A stretch of DNA of 64,000 nt from Chrysemys picta bellii (GCF_011386835.1 NC_088791.1:124162943-124226942), one strand, 5' to 3'; numbered from the stretch's first letter, positions 1 to 12,121 are shown. Numbers and translations are program-made. Notes: generated from the letters alone by a model not told the origin.

Positions 1-239
1 GTCTGACTAGTGCATTTGGCACTTTCACAGCTGAGCCATCATAACCGTGTGCAGTCATTTCAGTGAAATATGCATATAATTAAACAAACCAGGCCAGCCC
101 CTTGGCTGGTGTAAATCAGCCTAACTCTGGTCACTATGTTTTACACCATCTGGGTGCACCGACGGCTAGATTAACGCACAGGCAAGCTAGGCAAGTGCGT
201 AGGGCCCAGGTTCATGGGGTGGGGGTGGGGAGGTGTCAC

Positions 240-480
240 GATTGGAGGGCTGGCCAATCCAAACCTGAGCGGTGCTGCGACCCTGTGCACCAGGTTGCAA
301 TGCCACTTGCTCAAATTTGGCACATTTCTCTCGCCGTCATACCAGAGGGAGTCTGGCGCTAAACCTGAGTGATGATGCAACCTTGCGTCTTAAGCAGATT
401 CTGTCCATGTACCTACTTAAAAGTGATGGGGCCATGGCCCAGGTGGGCCCCTCCTCCTGCCCCCCAGCTCCAAGGCCTAT
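240..480. repeat. GC-rich dispersed repeat fragment, related to 16.4 kb
   Basis: The segment around 256-300 (ccaaacctgagcggtgctgc, then a ccctgtgcaccaggttgc stretch) is a close match to the reverse complement of about 16395-16445. That makes it a dispersed repeat present twice in opposite orientation. The class is unknown to me. Confidence 0.55.
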
Positions 481-1857
481 GCAACAAAATAATTTTTTCT
501 AGGCAGGACAGTGTGTCAGGGCAGTTTGTTATTCATATTAGAAGCTGGGGCCCAGAAGTTTATGTTTGCCTAGGGCTCAGTAATGGGTTAATCTGGCCCT
601 GGATGTACCAGTCAGCACATTGTACAATCCACTCTATTCAAGCTGTAACACAAAATAATCACTGTGAGCTTCTTTTACTTTAATATCAGTATAACTCTGT
701 TGATTTCAATGGACTTATGCCTGATTTAATTGAGAAGCAGACTCAAGCCAAGTATATTTTCTTCAACAGCTGAAGACCTGAAATGTGCAGCATTTCCTCT
801 TGAGAATAGCAAACAAACACACAGGCGAGGGTAAAAGTCAGACAGAGGGCGTGTAGGTGTTCCAGCTGCTAAGCCCAGTTTCCTAAACCTCTATGGAATC
901 CACACCTACTGCGGTGTTCCCTTCCCTCTCAGGGGAACAGACTGAGCCTTGAAGGCATTCTTACACTCCTCTCCACAGGATGAAGTTCAAACCTGACCAC
1001 TAGGATCACGGCTCAAACGGGGGTTTGTGTGGGCGCAGGTAAAAATCTATTTCAAATATTTAAAAAAAAACAACAAATAGTATGATTTTCCTCCGGTACC
1101 CCCGTGTTGCCCTCCTGTCTGGCCTCAAGGGACTATGCCAGAGTAATGTTGCTTACCACATTTCCAGCTAAGAATGAAAGAGGAAAGCTGAGTAAAATTA
1201 TTATTAGTTTACATTTGCTTCTGCTTGTTTTTAAGTTAGGAAAAAGCGTCAACATTTTTAACCAGAAACTGGTTCAAATGGTAACTTGGCAGAGATAAAT
1301 TTGCCTGCGCACCTTCTGATGGAATGGCTAACTTGCTTTTTCACTCTGCGAGTCATCTGGCCCTTGCCTACAGTCGAAAAATTTACCATGCTAAAAACTA
1401 TTTTAACCTCCTAGAGCACTTTGTCTCCACACACAAGTGTGCTCCAGACCATTCAAAATCTTGCGTCTGAAAGCTCAGATCAGCGCTTAGGCACTGAAAT
1501 GCCTATTTTATATTAAAAAAGGTGAATAGATGGACACAGCCTTATTGGGGATTTAGGTGTCCTATTAATGTGTCCTATCAATGTGCCATTAATCCATAAT
1601 GCTTTTGGATCCCACACAATTATTGTGCTTGGAAAGGGTACTAGTTTTCTTTATCCTGGAATAAGAGGAAGGGTTGTATTGGCAATTCTGCAATGGCATC
1701 CCTATGTGAAACATTTCTCTGTCAACATACTGAACCCAAATCCAGCACATATAGTTCTAATCACGTCAAACGCCCTGAAACTAAAACCACTGAGGTTAGA
1801 ATTGAGCAATCAGGAAAGCTCAGCATCTGATTTAGCTGAATTATTTCAGGCTTGGGA

Positions 1858-1925
1858 GCGTGGCTCTGTGGTGCAATGGGTTAACATAGAAAGTTTGAAG
1901 GCCTAGGTTCAAATCTTACTTAAGA
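1858..1925 (+). pseudogene. tRNA-like sequence (tRNA pseudogene or SINE head)
   Basis: It contains tggctctgtggtgcaatggg, which resembles the 5' half and A box of tRNA-Arg(TCT)-type genes. About 30 bp later comes ggttcaaatc, a B-box. The acceptor stem does not pair well and the anticodon arm is degenerate, so it is not a working tRNA. It is either an old SINE head or a tRNA pseudogene. Confidence 0.5.
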
Positions 1926-2546
1926 ACAAAAGTGAATATGGATTTGACTGGGCAGGAGGCGGGATGGGAAAATTAATTCTAGTCCTTAGTAGTTGTGATA
2001 ACACAACTTGGCACAACTGCCATTCTGCTCCAATGTAGCCCAGGCCAGAAATAACAGAGGGTCAGGCCAGATTTGAGCTGCCCAGCAGGTCAGGATTGCA
2101 GTTTGCTCGCAGAGTTCCATTGGGGAACTTGTACAGCATCTACCTGCAATATGCCTGGCCCTGGCCAGTGCTTTTAGTCTCTCCATTTCAGGGGTGTAAA
2201 TTCTTTTTCATAAATCATGTTGAAGCCGGCACTAGCATTTCCAGGAGGACGCACTTGAGCATCTCAGAGACAGAAATTCAGCAACAAATTAGGTTTAGGA
2301 GGGATTAACCAAACCTCAATTATATATCAAAATATATTGATGGAGATGCTGGTGGTTTTAATTACTTTTCTTTTTTCTAAGGAAAGAAAGAAAGAAAATT
2401 AAAAACAAAAACCAAAACAAACCCCACCAGCCCTACTGAGACCTTGGAAGCCTTTGCTGGGCAGGTTTGAGGTGACTAAAAAAACCTGAAGAATGTGGCT
2501 TAGGACAGTTACATAAGAGAAAATGTCAGTGTAATATGAAGATACT

Positions 2547-2641
2547 GGGCCAAATTCTGCTGTTGGTTACCCTAGGGGTAAACTGGCATCATTGCAATTT
2601 TTCTGGGTAAATAACTGGTGTGACTGACAGCAGAATTTGGG
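2547..2641. repeat. Short palindromic MITE
   Basis: Starts gggccaaattctgctgttgg and ends with the imperfect reverse complement acagcagaatttggg. A smaller relative lies at 20992-21050. Non-coding and non-autonomous. Confidence 0.7.
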
Positions 2642-4210
2642 ACACTGTATTTTAATGACTAATTACAAAAGAACAACAAATCATTACATTCTTTTAAAAT
2701 CTTGTAAAAAGTCATAAATCAAAAATAATTAACGATCAGTTGAGCAGGGAGTGCTGTTACCCTATGGAAATGAAGAGGTGGTCTTCTAGAAGCTCCTCTA
2801 GATCTTAATGCCCCCTGCAAATGCAAAGGGTCCAGAGAGGTGAAGAGAAAAGGTGTTCAGGTGCCAGAGAGGCCCTCTCCTTTTACAGAACTAGTCTGTA
2901 TCAATTCATTTTTTTGGTGATACGTCCCCCACTCAGACTTCATTATGGATAAAACTGTGCTAGTACAAGACCTTTGAACCACTTAAGTCCCACTTAAGCC
3001 CTGTTTTGAGGATGTAAGTGGAACTTGAGTGGTGCATAAGCCTTGTGCTGCTTCTCAACATAGGGGTGAATTTCATCCTATATGAGGATTCTGCTGTATT
3101 TTTCTGGTAAATATTTATTTGACTAAGGTATTACACATTGATCAATGGATTTCCCCACTAAAGGCTCCTTTCCTGAATGTAACTTATGCTTTCTCCCCTT
3201 CCACTGTCCCCTCAGAGTACTGGCAAATGTGCACATCGCCTTTCCTTGCAAAAGGCATTGCCTATAGCAGGAAAAGAAAATTGTTATTTATGATAGCACT
3301 TTGCACATTTTTCTGGGTGCTTAATGAAGCCTGAACTTCAGTGAAGCAGAGAGAGTGCTTATTGTTGAATTTTTTTCAAGATCACTGCACAACAAACAGA
3401 AACTGAATAAGCAATTAAGTTAACTGGCTTTAAACTCATATTGTCCAAGGATTAAGCTAATTAAGGCCATACTCGTAGGGACTCATTGTAGTTCCGAACA
3501 ATCTGCTTGCTATTTTGTAGTTGTTGTGGTCTGAAAACGAATCCTGGTTGTTTTCTTGCTGTTAATGATGACACGTTACAAATACAGGATCTTCTAGTTA
3601 TTATTTAATATTTCTGTTATGTCAAAGACCCTGATCAAGACTTGGACCTTGGTTAGGTGCCATACAAACATATGCTAAGGCATGTTCCCTGTACTGAAGA
3701 ATTTCCAATCTCTTAAATTCAAGAGCATTGTTAAAATAACTAGTAATTTATACATATGTTTTCATTGTTTTTTTAAAAAAAAGAACAACTCCTGCTTTAA
3801 GTTTGATCACTTAAAATGGGGACTCTGCGAAAACAGCATCTCACTACAGGACTGTTTGTATCAGAACATGGGTTCTCAAGCCTGGTGGTTTTAGAAGGAG
3901 AGGAAGCAAAAATAAATAAATAAATCTGTTGTAACATGGGGCTGCAGTATGGAAAAGGCTGAGAAGCTCTGCCCTAGAAAAATCATCAGAGTGTCTGTTA
4001 ACAGCGGGTTCATTCCACAACCAGGACTGAAAATGGGTTGGCCACAAACAAGTAAATGCAAACCATTTTCCACATCCATTACATGCTATATCATACGAGT
4101 TGCACCATTTGCTAATGTTGAACTCAGCTGACCTAGTGATCAGCAGGTTTCAAAACTGCTGATACCAATGAATTTTAATTTCATGATGTTAACCCACTAT
4201 AGGAGGAAAT

Positions 4211-4402
4211 GCATGCAGTGTTGTTGTAGCCACGTTGGTCCCAGGATATTACAGAGACAAGATGGGTGAGGTAATATCTTTTATTGGACCAACTTCTTTT
4301 GGTGTGAGAGAGAGAAGCTTGAAGCTCTTCTTCAAGCTTCTCTCTCTCTCACCAAAAGAAGTTGGTCCAATAAAAGATATTACCTCACCCATTTTGTCTC
4401 TC
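4211..4402. repeat. Fold-back (inverted) repeat, copy 1
   Basis: Arms meet near 4327. The left arm runs agacaagatgggtgaggtaa..., and the right arm returns as ...ttacctcacccattttgtct, with about 70 bp per arm, few mismatches and only a few unpaired central bases. The outer left flank (tgttgttgtagccacgttgg) recurs at 9.18 kb and, reversed, at 9.85 kb, so this belongs to a dispersed family. Confidence 0.85.
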
Positions 4403-4445
4403 TATAGTAGGAAAGGCAGTCTTATGGTTAAGGAATTAGGACTGA

Positions 4446-4576
4446 GACTCAGGCTACGTCTACATGCCCCCATCCCCCAGGTCAGACGATGGGGGTGTGA
4501 ATTGCAGCATGCCCCAGTGTGCTGTGCTGTAAGTTGCCCGTGTGGACATGGCCGGTGCAAACTAAAACCTCGGGTG
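4446..4576. repeat. Truncated hAT-like MITE fragment
   Basis: Starts caggctacgtctacatgccc, similar to the termini of the elements at 15.8, 47.86 and 62.5 kb (tgtctacact type). The other end is not convincing. Confidence 0.4.
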
Positions 4577-4810
4577 TTCTGAGTATATTTTTGTGTGAGG
4601 CACTCAGACACAACGGTGATGGGAGCCATATAAACGGACAGAAGCAGGATGGTTAAAGACGCACCATTTCCCTAAAATCTTAAAGCTGGCTCAGGAGCCT
4701 GTAATGAAGAGACTACAAAGAAATGGGGCAAAGTGAGGGAACCTCAGAGTGTCTCATTAAGTGCCCTTGATGGAAAAATGTAAATTACTGAGTGATGACA
4801 ACGATGGAAA

Positions 4811-5002
4811 TACACCTCTACCCCGATATAACGCGACCCGATATAACATGAATTCGGATATAACGCAGTAAAGCAGTGCTCCGGGGGGGCGGGGCTGTGC
4901 ACTCCGGCGGATCAAAGCAAGTTCGATAGAACGCAGTTTCACCTATGACGCAGTAAAATTTTTTGGTTCCTGAGGATAGCATTATATCAGGGTAGAGGTG
5001 TA
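4811..5002. mobile_element. Tigger/mariner-like MITE, copy 1
   Basis: 192 bp, starting tacacctctaccccgatata and ending in the reverse complement ggtagaggtgta. The inverted ends are flanked by TA dinucleotides, fitting the TA target of Tc1/mariner-type elements. There is no coding capacity. A second copy at 11929-12121 is nearly the same length and sequence. The superfamily is inferred from the TA target and end style. Confidence 0.85.
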
Positions 5003-5114
5003 GTAAGGAAAAGCAGCAGCAGCAACAGTTAATTTACATTTTACATCAGTTTGTCAAAAAAATACTTCTAGCAACATCTGTATGTCTGCAGGTTTTTCCC
5101 CTTCAACCAAAGGC

Positions 5115-5770
5115 AGATGAAGGTTTCCTGGGGCCCTGGCCCAGAGCAAGTGGGAGGCCCCTCCCCATCCCCTCTACCTGCAGCCCCGCCCCCATTCCAC
5201 TCCTGCCTGTGGCCCCACCCACAGTCCCACCCCTCTCTGCGCCTTTCCCAGGGCCTGCCCCTGTTCCACCCAAGGTCCCCCCCCACTGCTGCCCGGCAAC
5301 TCCTCTTGCTCCTTTCTGCCACTCCCGCCACACTGCGGCCCCAAGACCAGAGAAGCTCTGTCCCCATGCCACTGCCTCAGGGCCGCAGAGTGGAGTGAGA
5401 GCTCCACCAGTTCCAGGTTGGAACGGGGGTCCAGGTGCTGTGGCTTCCCCCCCCCCCATGCTTCTGCGGGGGACCAGGGTCGGGGCGCTGGGGCTTCTCC
5501 CGCACTGCTTGCCTGGTGCTTCTGCTGGAGAGGGGGGTCAGGGGCTGCTGGGGGGGCCTTCCCCATCCTGCAGCTTTGGGTGGGGTCGGGGGCCACTGGG
5601 AGGGGCGGGCAGGTTTGGGGGCTTCCCCTGCCCCATCTGCCTGGCAGCTGGGGCTCTGGGCTTCCACCACCTGGTGGTGGATTTTTTCCAGGTTCCCCCC
5701 AATTGGCCGGGGATCCTGGGCACGGGCCCCATCGGCCCAGTGGCTAATCCGCCAGTGCTTCTACTGGTAC
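5115..5770. repeat. GC-rich island, probably repeat-derived
   Basis: About 650 bp of C/G-rich sequence that contrasts sharply with AT-rich flanks. It opens several proline/glycine-rich frames on both strands, which is a composition effect. The wording (ggggccctggcccagagcaa; cccagtggctaatccgccag) resembles GC-rich dispersed repeats. I could not define termini or a target duplication. Confidence 0.45.
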
Positions 5771-7537
5771 TTTTCTGTAACTAAGAAACTAATACTCATG
5801 GACACAATCAGAGCCTGACTCTGTAGCATTTTGTCTAAGGATTGCAGGATCAGTACCTTAATCTGCAGATGAGCCTCTATAATAACTTTCCAAATTAAGG
5901 GGCCATCTAAACCAGATGCATTTAGAACAGGACTAAAAACAAAAAAGATACATTGATTCTGAGTAAAACAGAGCAACAAACACATTCCCTTCATTACTGA
6001 TTCCCAAATCAACTCTTCAAATATACTAATTCGTAACCGAAATTATTCTTTCCTTATAAAATGAGATCTTCAGATGGAAGGCAATATTGAATGCAAAATA
6101 AAAGTTACAACAACAATAATAATAATAACCATTAAGAATAGGAAAAATGAATTTAAAATTGTAAACATGAACGACAACATGCTCTTCCATAAACAGAAAT
6201 TAAAGCTCTGTGATTCACACTGTGAAAGGTCTAAAACACCCAAAATAAGCTTCTATGAATGTCTCAACAACACTTTTAAGGCTAGCCTTTCCCAGCAATT
6301 ACCAGAAAAACCAGAAAGATTTATAATGCAACAGTCACCAACCTCAGATCACTTTTTTCTCCAGTGCCTACCATTTAAAGCTATAACCATTTCCACTGAC
6401 TAGATTTTCTCCACAGAGTACAAAACAAAATACAGGTGAGTCACACTTCAGTGATTCCTTGATCTCTATTAGCTTCCCTTCATTCATCATCAGCAGTCAT
6501 ACTGATTGCATGAGTTCACCAATTATCTCTTGAAGCACCAGACAGGAGCTAAATAATCACAAATCACCCTCTTCCTCGAAGCAAGCATCATACTGTATTG
6601 TTGTAATCTGTCTTTAGGGCCTAAATACCTCAGGCATCAAACAGGAAAAAACTTGCTTCTCCCCCATTTCATACTATGATGAACCAAAACTTCTGTGACT
6701 GGAGCAATTTCTCTGTCCCAGGAATCCTTTGGACTTGTAGTGATGTACCTGCTACAGCAATAGATTAGGAGCAAATTGACATGTCCAGTCAATGCATTGG
6801 CCAGAGGATACAAAGTGCCTCCCACGTCACCTCAGACCACTGGAAATGAAAAACGTTCATATTTTCAGGCCAGCACCCTGTCTGATTACATGACAGGGAG
6901 AAGAATGGTTCAGATATCACTTTAGGAAGGGTAGCCAAAACTCGTGTCTTTACACTTTTTTAATTGATTTTAAAATATATTAAGTTTTGGCAAATTACAA
7001 ACAGGTCAGCTGTAATATCTAGTACTAATCAATTCTTCTTAGTAACAGTAGATATATTTTTATTTTGTCAAATTCTAATATCAATTATGCAAACTAAGAG
7101 GATAAAACTAATCCAAATCAATTTAATATTTTTTTATTCATTTAAATGTTTAACAGCACTTTAATCACATATATCAGACCAAAAGGGATGTGGATTGAGA
7201 AAGTTGTGAGCAAATAAAAGGAGGATTTTAAAATGGGGGAAAAAATCACCCCCTTAAATATAGTTTTGTTAATGGCATCCTAAATATAAATGTGCACTAT
7301 CAACACCCTCTTTCAGAAACCCAGGCACATGGATAAACCAAACGCAGGTGAACAAGTTCTGACTGTTGAAGTGATGCCTTCATTTTCCTGTCAGCACCCA
7401 AAATATCTCATCATTATTTGTAGGAACATTTAAAAGTCCATTGATAAATCTTTCAGTCATGACCGTCAGCTTTATACAAATAAATCCAGTCCTTCTCTTC
7501 CTTTGTGCCAGAGCCTGCATAGCAGAAAAATGAGGCT

Positions 7538-7630
7538 TGATTTCTCTCTCAAGTTTTACTCTGGTGTCATTACATTGGCTTCAGTGGAGTGACATTCTAT
7601 TTAAACCAGAGTGAGAGAAGATCCAGACTC
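7538..7630. repeat. Short palindromic MITE
   Basis: Left half gatttctctctcaagtttta, centre ggcttcagtggagtgacatt, right half ccagagtgagagaagatcca. It belongs to the same broad family as 59.3, 59.5 and 60.8 kb (acaccagtgtaaatc / ttcagtggagttac). Confidence 0.55.
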
Positions 7631-8409
7631 CTGGGTTTCAAGTATTACTATGAATTACTGTTTTCTATCATGGCTGTTAAATCTATTACCTCCACACCTA
7701 ATTGTGAGATGAAGAGAGTCTTCCTTTTAAAAAATCGTTCTCCCTATTTTTAGTGGCTAATTCCACACCTGCCAAACTGTCCTTGTCTGACACAATCCTG
7801 CAGGGCTATTTCTGTCTGGTCACATGGCACAAACTGTGCCAGTCTGTGCTTTGCCCAGCACTAGTCAACTTTGCTGTGACTCCCCTGTGTCTAACCACAC
7901 AGTTAGGGTGAGGTAGGCTTTCCAGACAGTGGCAGTACCAATGAGATGCAATGGAAAGTCTTTTGAAATTGCTTGTGTATCCTTAAAAACAGTTCTCCCT
8001 TCTTTTTGTTGATGAGTAATGGGGAAGTATTGGAAACCCCAAAATAATAATACTGTTTAGTATTATATATATCCCGTTACACATTCCAAACGCTATGCAA
8101 ACATTCACTTAGTAATAGAGATGGGCATCTCCTGCAAAACAATTTCCATGAATATTTCCTCACAGTTTTAAATTACCCTCCCTCTGGCCACATACATTCA
8201 CCTTTTCTATTATCTCCTGGGAACAGGTTAGCAGTCGCGTTTTATTTGCACGAATATTTGCAGAAATTGAATTGTAAAGGTGCATGCATGAGTTTGTTGG
8301 AAATGGGTATGTGCTCATCTAGTCGAGGAACAGAAACAATACCATGTGACTCATCTGACCAACGACAATACATGCAGCAAATAATCAATATAAAATATAC
8401 GAAGTGTTT

Positions 8410-8690
8410 TTTTTAATTCTCACAGTATCCCTGTGAGGTATGTAAGTAAGTCTCTTTATCCTCATTTTACAGATGGGGGATTAAGACAGAGGCCAGATTC
8501 TTATCTCAGTTCCAATACTATAAACCCATTGGCCTTCTCTGAATTTAACCCAGTGTAACTGAAATAAATACGAGTCCCAGAAAGGTTATAGGAGTTGCCC
8601 AATGACACACAGCAAATTAGAGGAGAACTTGGATTAGAACTCAAGGCTCCCTAACCTGTGTTTATCCCACTATACCACACTGATGCTTAT
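8410..8690 (-). repeat. MIR SINE interrupted by a MITE
   Basis: MIR in reverse orientation: ctcattttacagatggggga, then a break, then gttgcccaatgacacacagc and aactcaaggctccc. The break at about 8490-8578 holds a short element starting ggccagattcttatctcagt. The MIR reads continuously across it. Confidence 0.75.
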
Positions 8691-8944
8691 GCTTCAGCTA
8701 GACTTACTGCAATTGCATGCCATTCCTATTACTAGAGACATTAAAACCTAGACTGGACATAGCACTAGAAATGACACTTAAAAAACTCCCGTATCAGCCC
8801 CTAGAGAATAGTTACCTAATAGGTCTTCTCTGGCTTAAAATTCTATGATTTGTGATTACAATCTGCAATAGAAATGATTTAAAAACAAATAGATTCATTC
8901 AAATTAAAGATTCACTTTATAAAAACAGAGTAAAAGAATATTAC

Positions 8945-9067
8945 CTTGGCAGGTTCGTTCATCTGTTAGTAGTTTATAGCCCTTCTGGCAGCTGCATTCA
9001 AAGCTACCAACAGTGTTTCGGCAGAAATGGTCACAGCCACCATTGTTTACCAAGCACTCATCAATGT
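8945..9067 (-). CDS. SCUBE1: SCUBE1 internal exon: calcium-binding EGF-like repeat (about EGF 7 of 9)
   Basis: Internal exon of 123 bp encoding [12 protein letters not shown] through L-L-T-D-E-R-T-C-Q. Six cysteines have EGF spacing. The leading D-I-D-E and the [12 protein letters not shown] core form the calcium-binding EGF signature. The Asn in C-x-N-x(4)-F-x-C-x-C fits the Asp/Asn beta-hydroxylation consensus. The acceptor is tcccttacag|AC after a pyrimidine-rich tract; the donor is G|gtaata. Phase is 1 at both ends. From memory, [20 protein letters not shown] and [13 protein letters not shown] fit SCUBE1; SCUBE2 has T-R-N-G-G and G-F-K. This is the last exon I can find in the window; the next EGF repeat (D-I-D-E-C-S-F type) must lie beyond position 1. 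Confidence 0.95.
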
Positions 9068-9175
9068 CTGTAAGGGACGGATGGGAAAAGATTAGTTTAC
9101 TTTCTAGAATAATGATAGGAATATGCAAGCTTGTCCAGTTCCCAACTAGACAGCTGTCTGATTAGAAATACTATG

Positions 9176-9395
9176 TATGCAGTGTTGTTGTAGCTGTGTC
9201 GGTCCCAGGATATTAGAGATACAAAGTGGGTGAGATAATATCTTTTATCAGACCAACTTCTGTTGGTGAGAGAGAGACAAGCTTTTGAGTTACACAGACC
9301 TGAAGACAGCTCTGTGCAAGCTCCAAATCTGGTCTCTCTCACCAGCAGAAGTTGGTCCAATAAAAGATATTACCTCACCTACCTTGTCTTTAGAA
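9176..9395. repeat. Fold-back repeat, copy 2
   Basis: The left part has tgttgttgtagctgtgtcgg, tgggtgagataatatctttt and accaacttctgttggtgaga. The right part returns agcagaagttggtccaataa and aagatattacctcacctacc. About 60 bp of non-paired sequence separates the arms. Confidence 0.8.
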
Positions 9396-9699
9396 ATAAT
9401 ATCACCAAAACATTCCCTCTTCCCACCCTTATTAGCAATGCTAACAGAGGTGAAGGATTGAATGGTCTTGGAGACTGAACTACTTCTGTCTCATAGAGGT
9501 GGTACCTTTAGATCAATCTGACTGAGGTACTTTGATGGAAATAGGCAGGGATGCATATGCTTCTGCTGCCCAGACATACCTGCTCCTGTGGATACACAGA
9601 AGACTTCAGCCTCCATAGCTGTCAGTTTAGAACCTTTATTAGGAACTAAATTCACATGAAAATTTGAAAAAATGATTAAAAAATATGAGACACACAAGA

Positions 9700-9862
9700 T
9701 GAGTGAAGTAATATCTTGTACTGGACAAACCTCCATTGGTTTAAGGGACAAATTTTCAGACCAACTCTGTTAAAGGGAACAGAGTTGGTCCAATAAAAGG
9801 TATTACCTCACCCACCTTGTCTCTCTAATATCCTGGGACTGACACAGCTACAACACCACTTA
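9700..9862. repeat. Fold-back repeat, copy 3
   Basis: The left part (gatgagtgaagtaatatctt...ggacaaacct) is inverted against the right part (ggtccaataaaaggtattac...cacccaccttgtctc). The right end carries taatatcctgggactgacac, the reverse complement of the outer flank of copies 1 and 2. Confidence 0.75.
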
Positions 9863-10388
9863 AGAAAATATGTGATTTTTGCCTCCAGTGTAAATACAGG
9901 GTCCACTGAATACCATTAGTCCCCGTGTCTACCTTTCCTAATTCACTGTTAATGCAGGGCAGACTTTGAATTAGTGCATGATGTTGTTTGTCGCTTGCTT
10001 ATGTATGCAATATTCACATTAACTCCATTTGGGAGTCATGTGCATGTATGAAGTGCAGGATCAAGTGTGTGTCACTTAAAATAATTACCGAAGTGTTGTG
10101 AAGGGCTCTGTCAGAACAGATCTGCTTCCTTTGTCAAGCTTTGTCTACTTCCCTGCCCCAACTTTTCTAAGAAAAGCTTTCTCCCTTCTCCATCCTGTTA
10201 AGCCTTGCATAACAGAACCATCATACTTCCCTGAACCTCCATTGCAATATTTGCCATTTTAGATGTCTTCTCCCAGAGTAAGGACTGTGGGTTCACAACT
10301 CATTAGAAAACAGCTAATTGTTAAAGGGAACAAAAGAGCTAACTATATGCCTTTCTTTGAGATTGTATACAACAGGCGAGGTAACATG

Positions 10389-10390
<2 letters not shown>

Positions 10391-10470
<80 letters not shown>
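10391..10470. repeat. (AC)40 microsatellite
   Basis: Eighty bases of uninterrupted AC dinucleotide. Long pure tracts of this kind are highly length-variable. Confidence 0.99.
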
Positions 10471-10471
<1 letters not shown>

Positions 10472-11928
10472 AGCATATTCTTCTGTGAAGGAAACAAGAC
10501 CTGGCATGATCTTGGAGAGTGATTTTCCCAGTGATCCAGGAAGCCTCTTACCAGCAAAACTTGGAAACTTTTAGGAATATCAATTGGCCATTTAAAAAAC
10601 AAATCCTGCTAAGAGCAAGTCTAGGTGTTAAAAGAATGATTGCATAGAAATGGAAATCTGCCAAAGATATGAATAGGGCTGTTGAGTGAGCTGGTGCAGT
10701 TAGAAAGAATTACTTGGAAATATAGGAGAGAGAGGAAGATTTTGAGGTGATTTTTTTAAAGAAATGCTTGGTTAAATTATTATTAATACCTGTAATAAGC
10801 AAACAAGTAAATAAATCCTTAAAAAGACACGTAATTACTGTGAAAATGTAGGGTGGTACGTATAAGTAGTTATGCCTGTTACTGTGTAATATATACAGCA
10901 ACAAAATATGACAGCAGAAGAATAACTGTGTTAGAACTTAAACCTGGATCATGTACAGTATATATAACTTTTAATCACTGAGAGCCAGATTCTCTCACTC
11001 TTTCTCTTAGTAGTACCTTTCTCCAGGTGTAGTCCCACTGGAGACGAGTGAGGTACTATTCAGTGTGAGTAAAGGAGGCAGATGCTTGCACTGCATTTGC
11101 AGTTAGAAGAGTTTTCTCATTTGATCCTTATATGACAAGTACAAAGGAGGAAGACATTGTGATCCAGTGGGTTGATACTAAAAATTCTGGGCGTAAGGGT
11201 GAGCCTTACTGTGGGCTCGATTCTTAAACCCTATTATTAACGTGGAGTAGTACTTACTGCAAGTTGTCCTATTGATTTCAAAGGGACTATTCATAGAATA
11301 AGATACTACTTAGTGGGAGTAATGGCAGAATCAATCCTTATGTGATTTTTCGAAGGCTAGTTGAATTCTTTGTGCGTAGGCAAAACACCTATAAAACTGA
11401 GTTAACAGAAGAAACCTTACTTGCATGTTACATGCAAGCTGAGCTTTCCAGGTTGAATCAGTGTAAAAAACAATTGGAGTGAGTTCTTCGGCTATACATT
11501 TTCAAACTTGAGTGCCTGAAGTCAGGTGTCTAAAACAGTAGCTTTAGGCTTCCAAATCTGAAAATGTTGGCCTTTAGCAAAGAGAAACCCTGGACTGCAC
11601 TTCAGAAGATCATGGCCCTAAAGATTGGAGACAGATCCCATTTGATGTCAAATTGTGGCTAAAACAGTCCCGTCTCAATAAAAACAACAACAATACATCA
11701 CAAGTCCTATTGACTTATTTCCTCTGCAAGTGTTTCCAGTCTTATTAATATTCTTTCCAATCCATTCTGCACAGTTGGGATTGCTTTACAGATCTCATGA
11801 TGAAAGATCATCACTGTTCAAGGCCAGGAGATCCCAACCATCAAGCTTTTCTAGGGTATATATAACTACAGATTATAAAAATCTCCAAGCGGAGATAAAA
11901 ATCTTAGCCAAAAAGGAATTCCAGATTA

Positions 11929-12121
11929 TACACCTCTACCCCGATATAACGCGACCTGATATAACACGAATTTGGATATAACACGGTAAAGCAGTGCTCC
12001 GGGGGGGGTGGGGCTGCGCACTCCGGTGGATCAAAGCAAGTTCGATATAACACGGTTTCACCTATAACGTGGTAAGATTTTTTGGCTCCCAAGGACAGCG
12101 TTATATCAAGGTAGAGGTGTA
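11929..12121. mobile_element. Tigger/mariner-like MITE, copy 2
   Basis: 193 bp, tacacctctaccccgatata to aaggtagaggtgta, with TA at both ends. It aligns along its full length with the copy at 4811-5002, including the cagtgctccgggggg core. Copy 2 shows many CG to TG/CA changes relative to the shared sequence. Confidence 0.85.

Larger units (their letters stand above)
1..8944 (-). other. SCUBE1: SCUBE1 intron, partial, downstream of the EGF 7 exon
   Basis: Begins with the gtaata donor and runs off the window. No further EGF exon was found by eye on the minus strand. It holds a GC-rich repeat fragment (240-370), a tRNA-like piece at 1.86 kb, palindromic MITEs at 2.5 and 7.5 kb, a near-perfect hairpin at 4.26-4.40 kb, a Tigger-like MITE at 4.8 kb, a GC-rich island at 5.1-5.8 kb and an interrupted MIR at 8.4 kb. 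Confidence 0.75.

Noticed and set aside
5103..5818. Frames up to 191 codons on both strands, rich in P, G and A
   Set aside because: A composition effect in a GC-rich island. Both strands and several frames are open, with no domain or splice context.
10263..10602. Frames of 103 and 87 codons crossing the AC tract
   Set aside because: The length comes from an (AC)40 microsatellite giving His-Thr or Val-Cys repeats.
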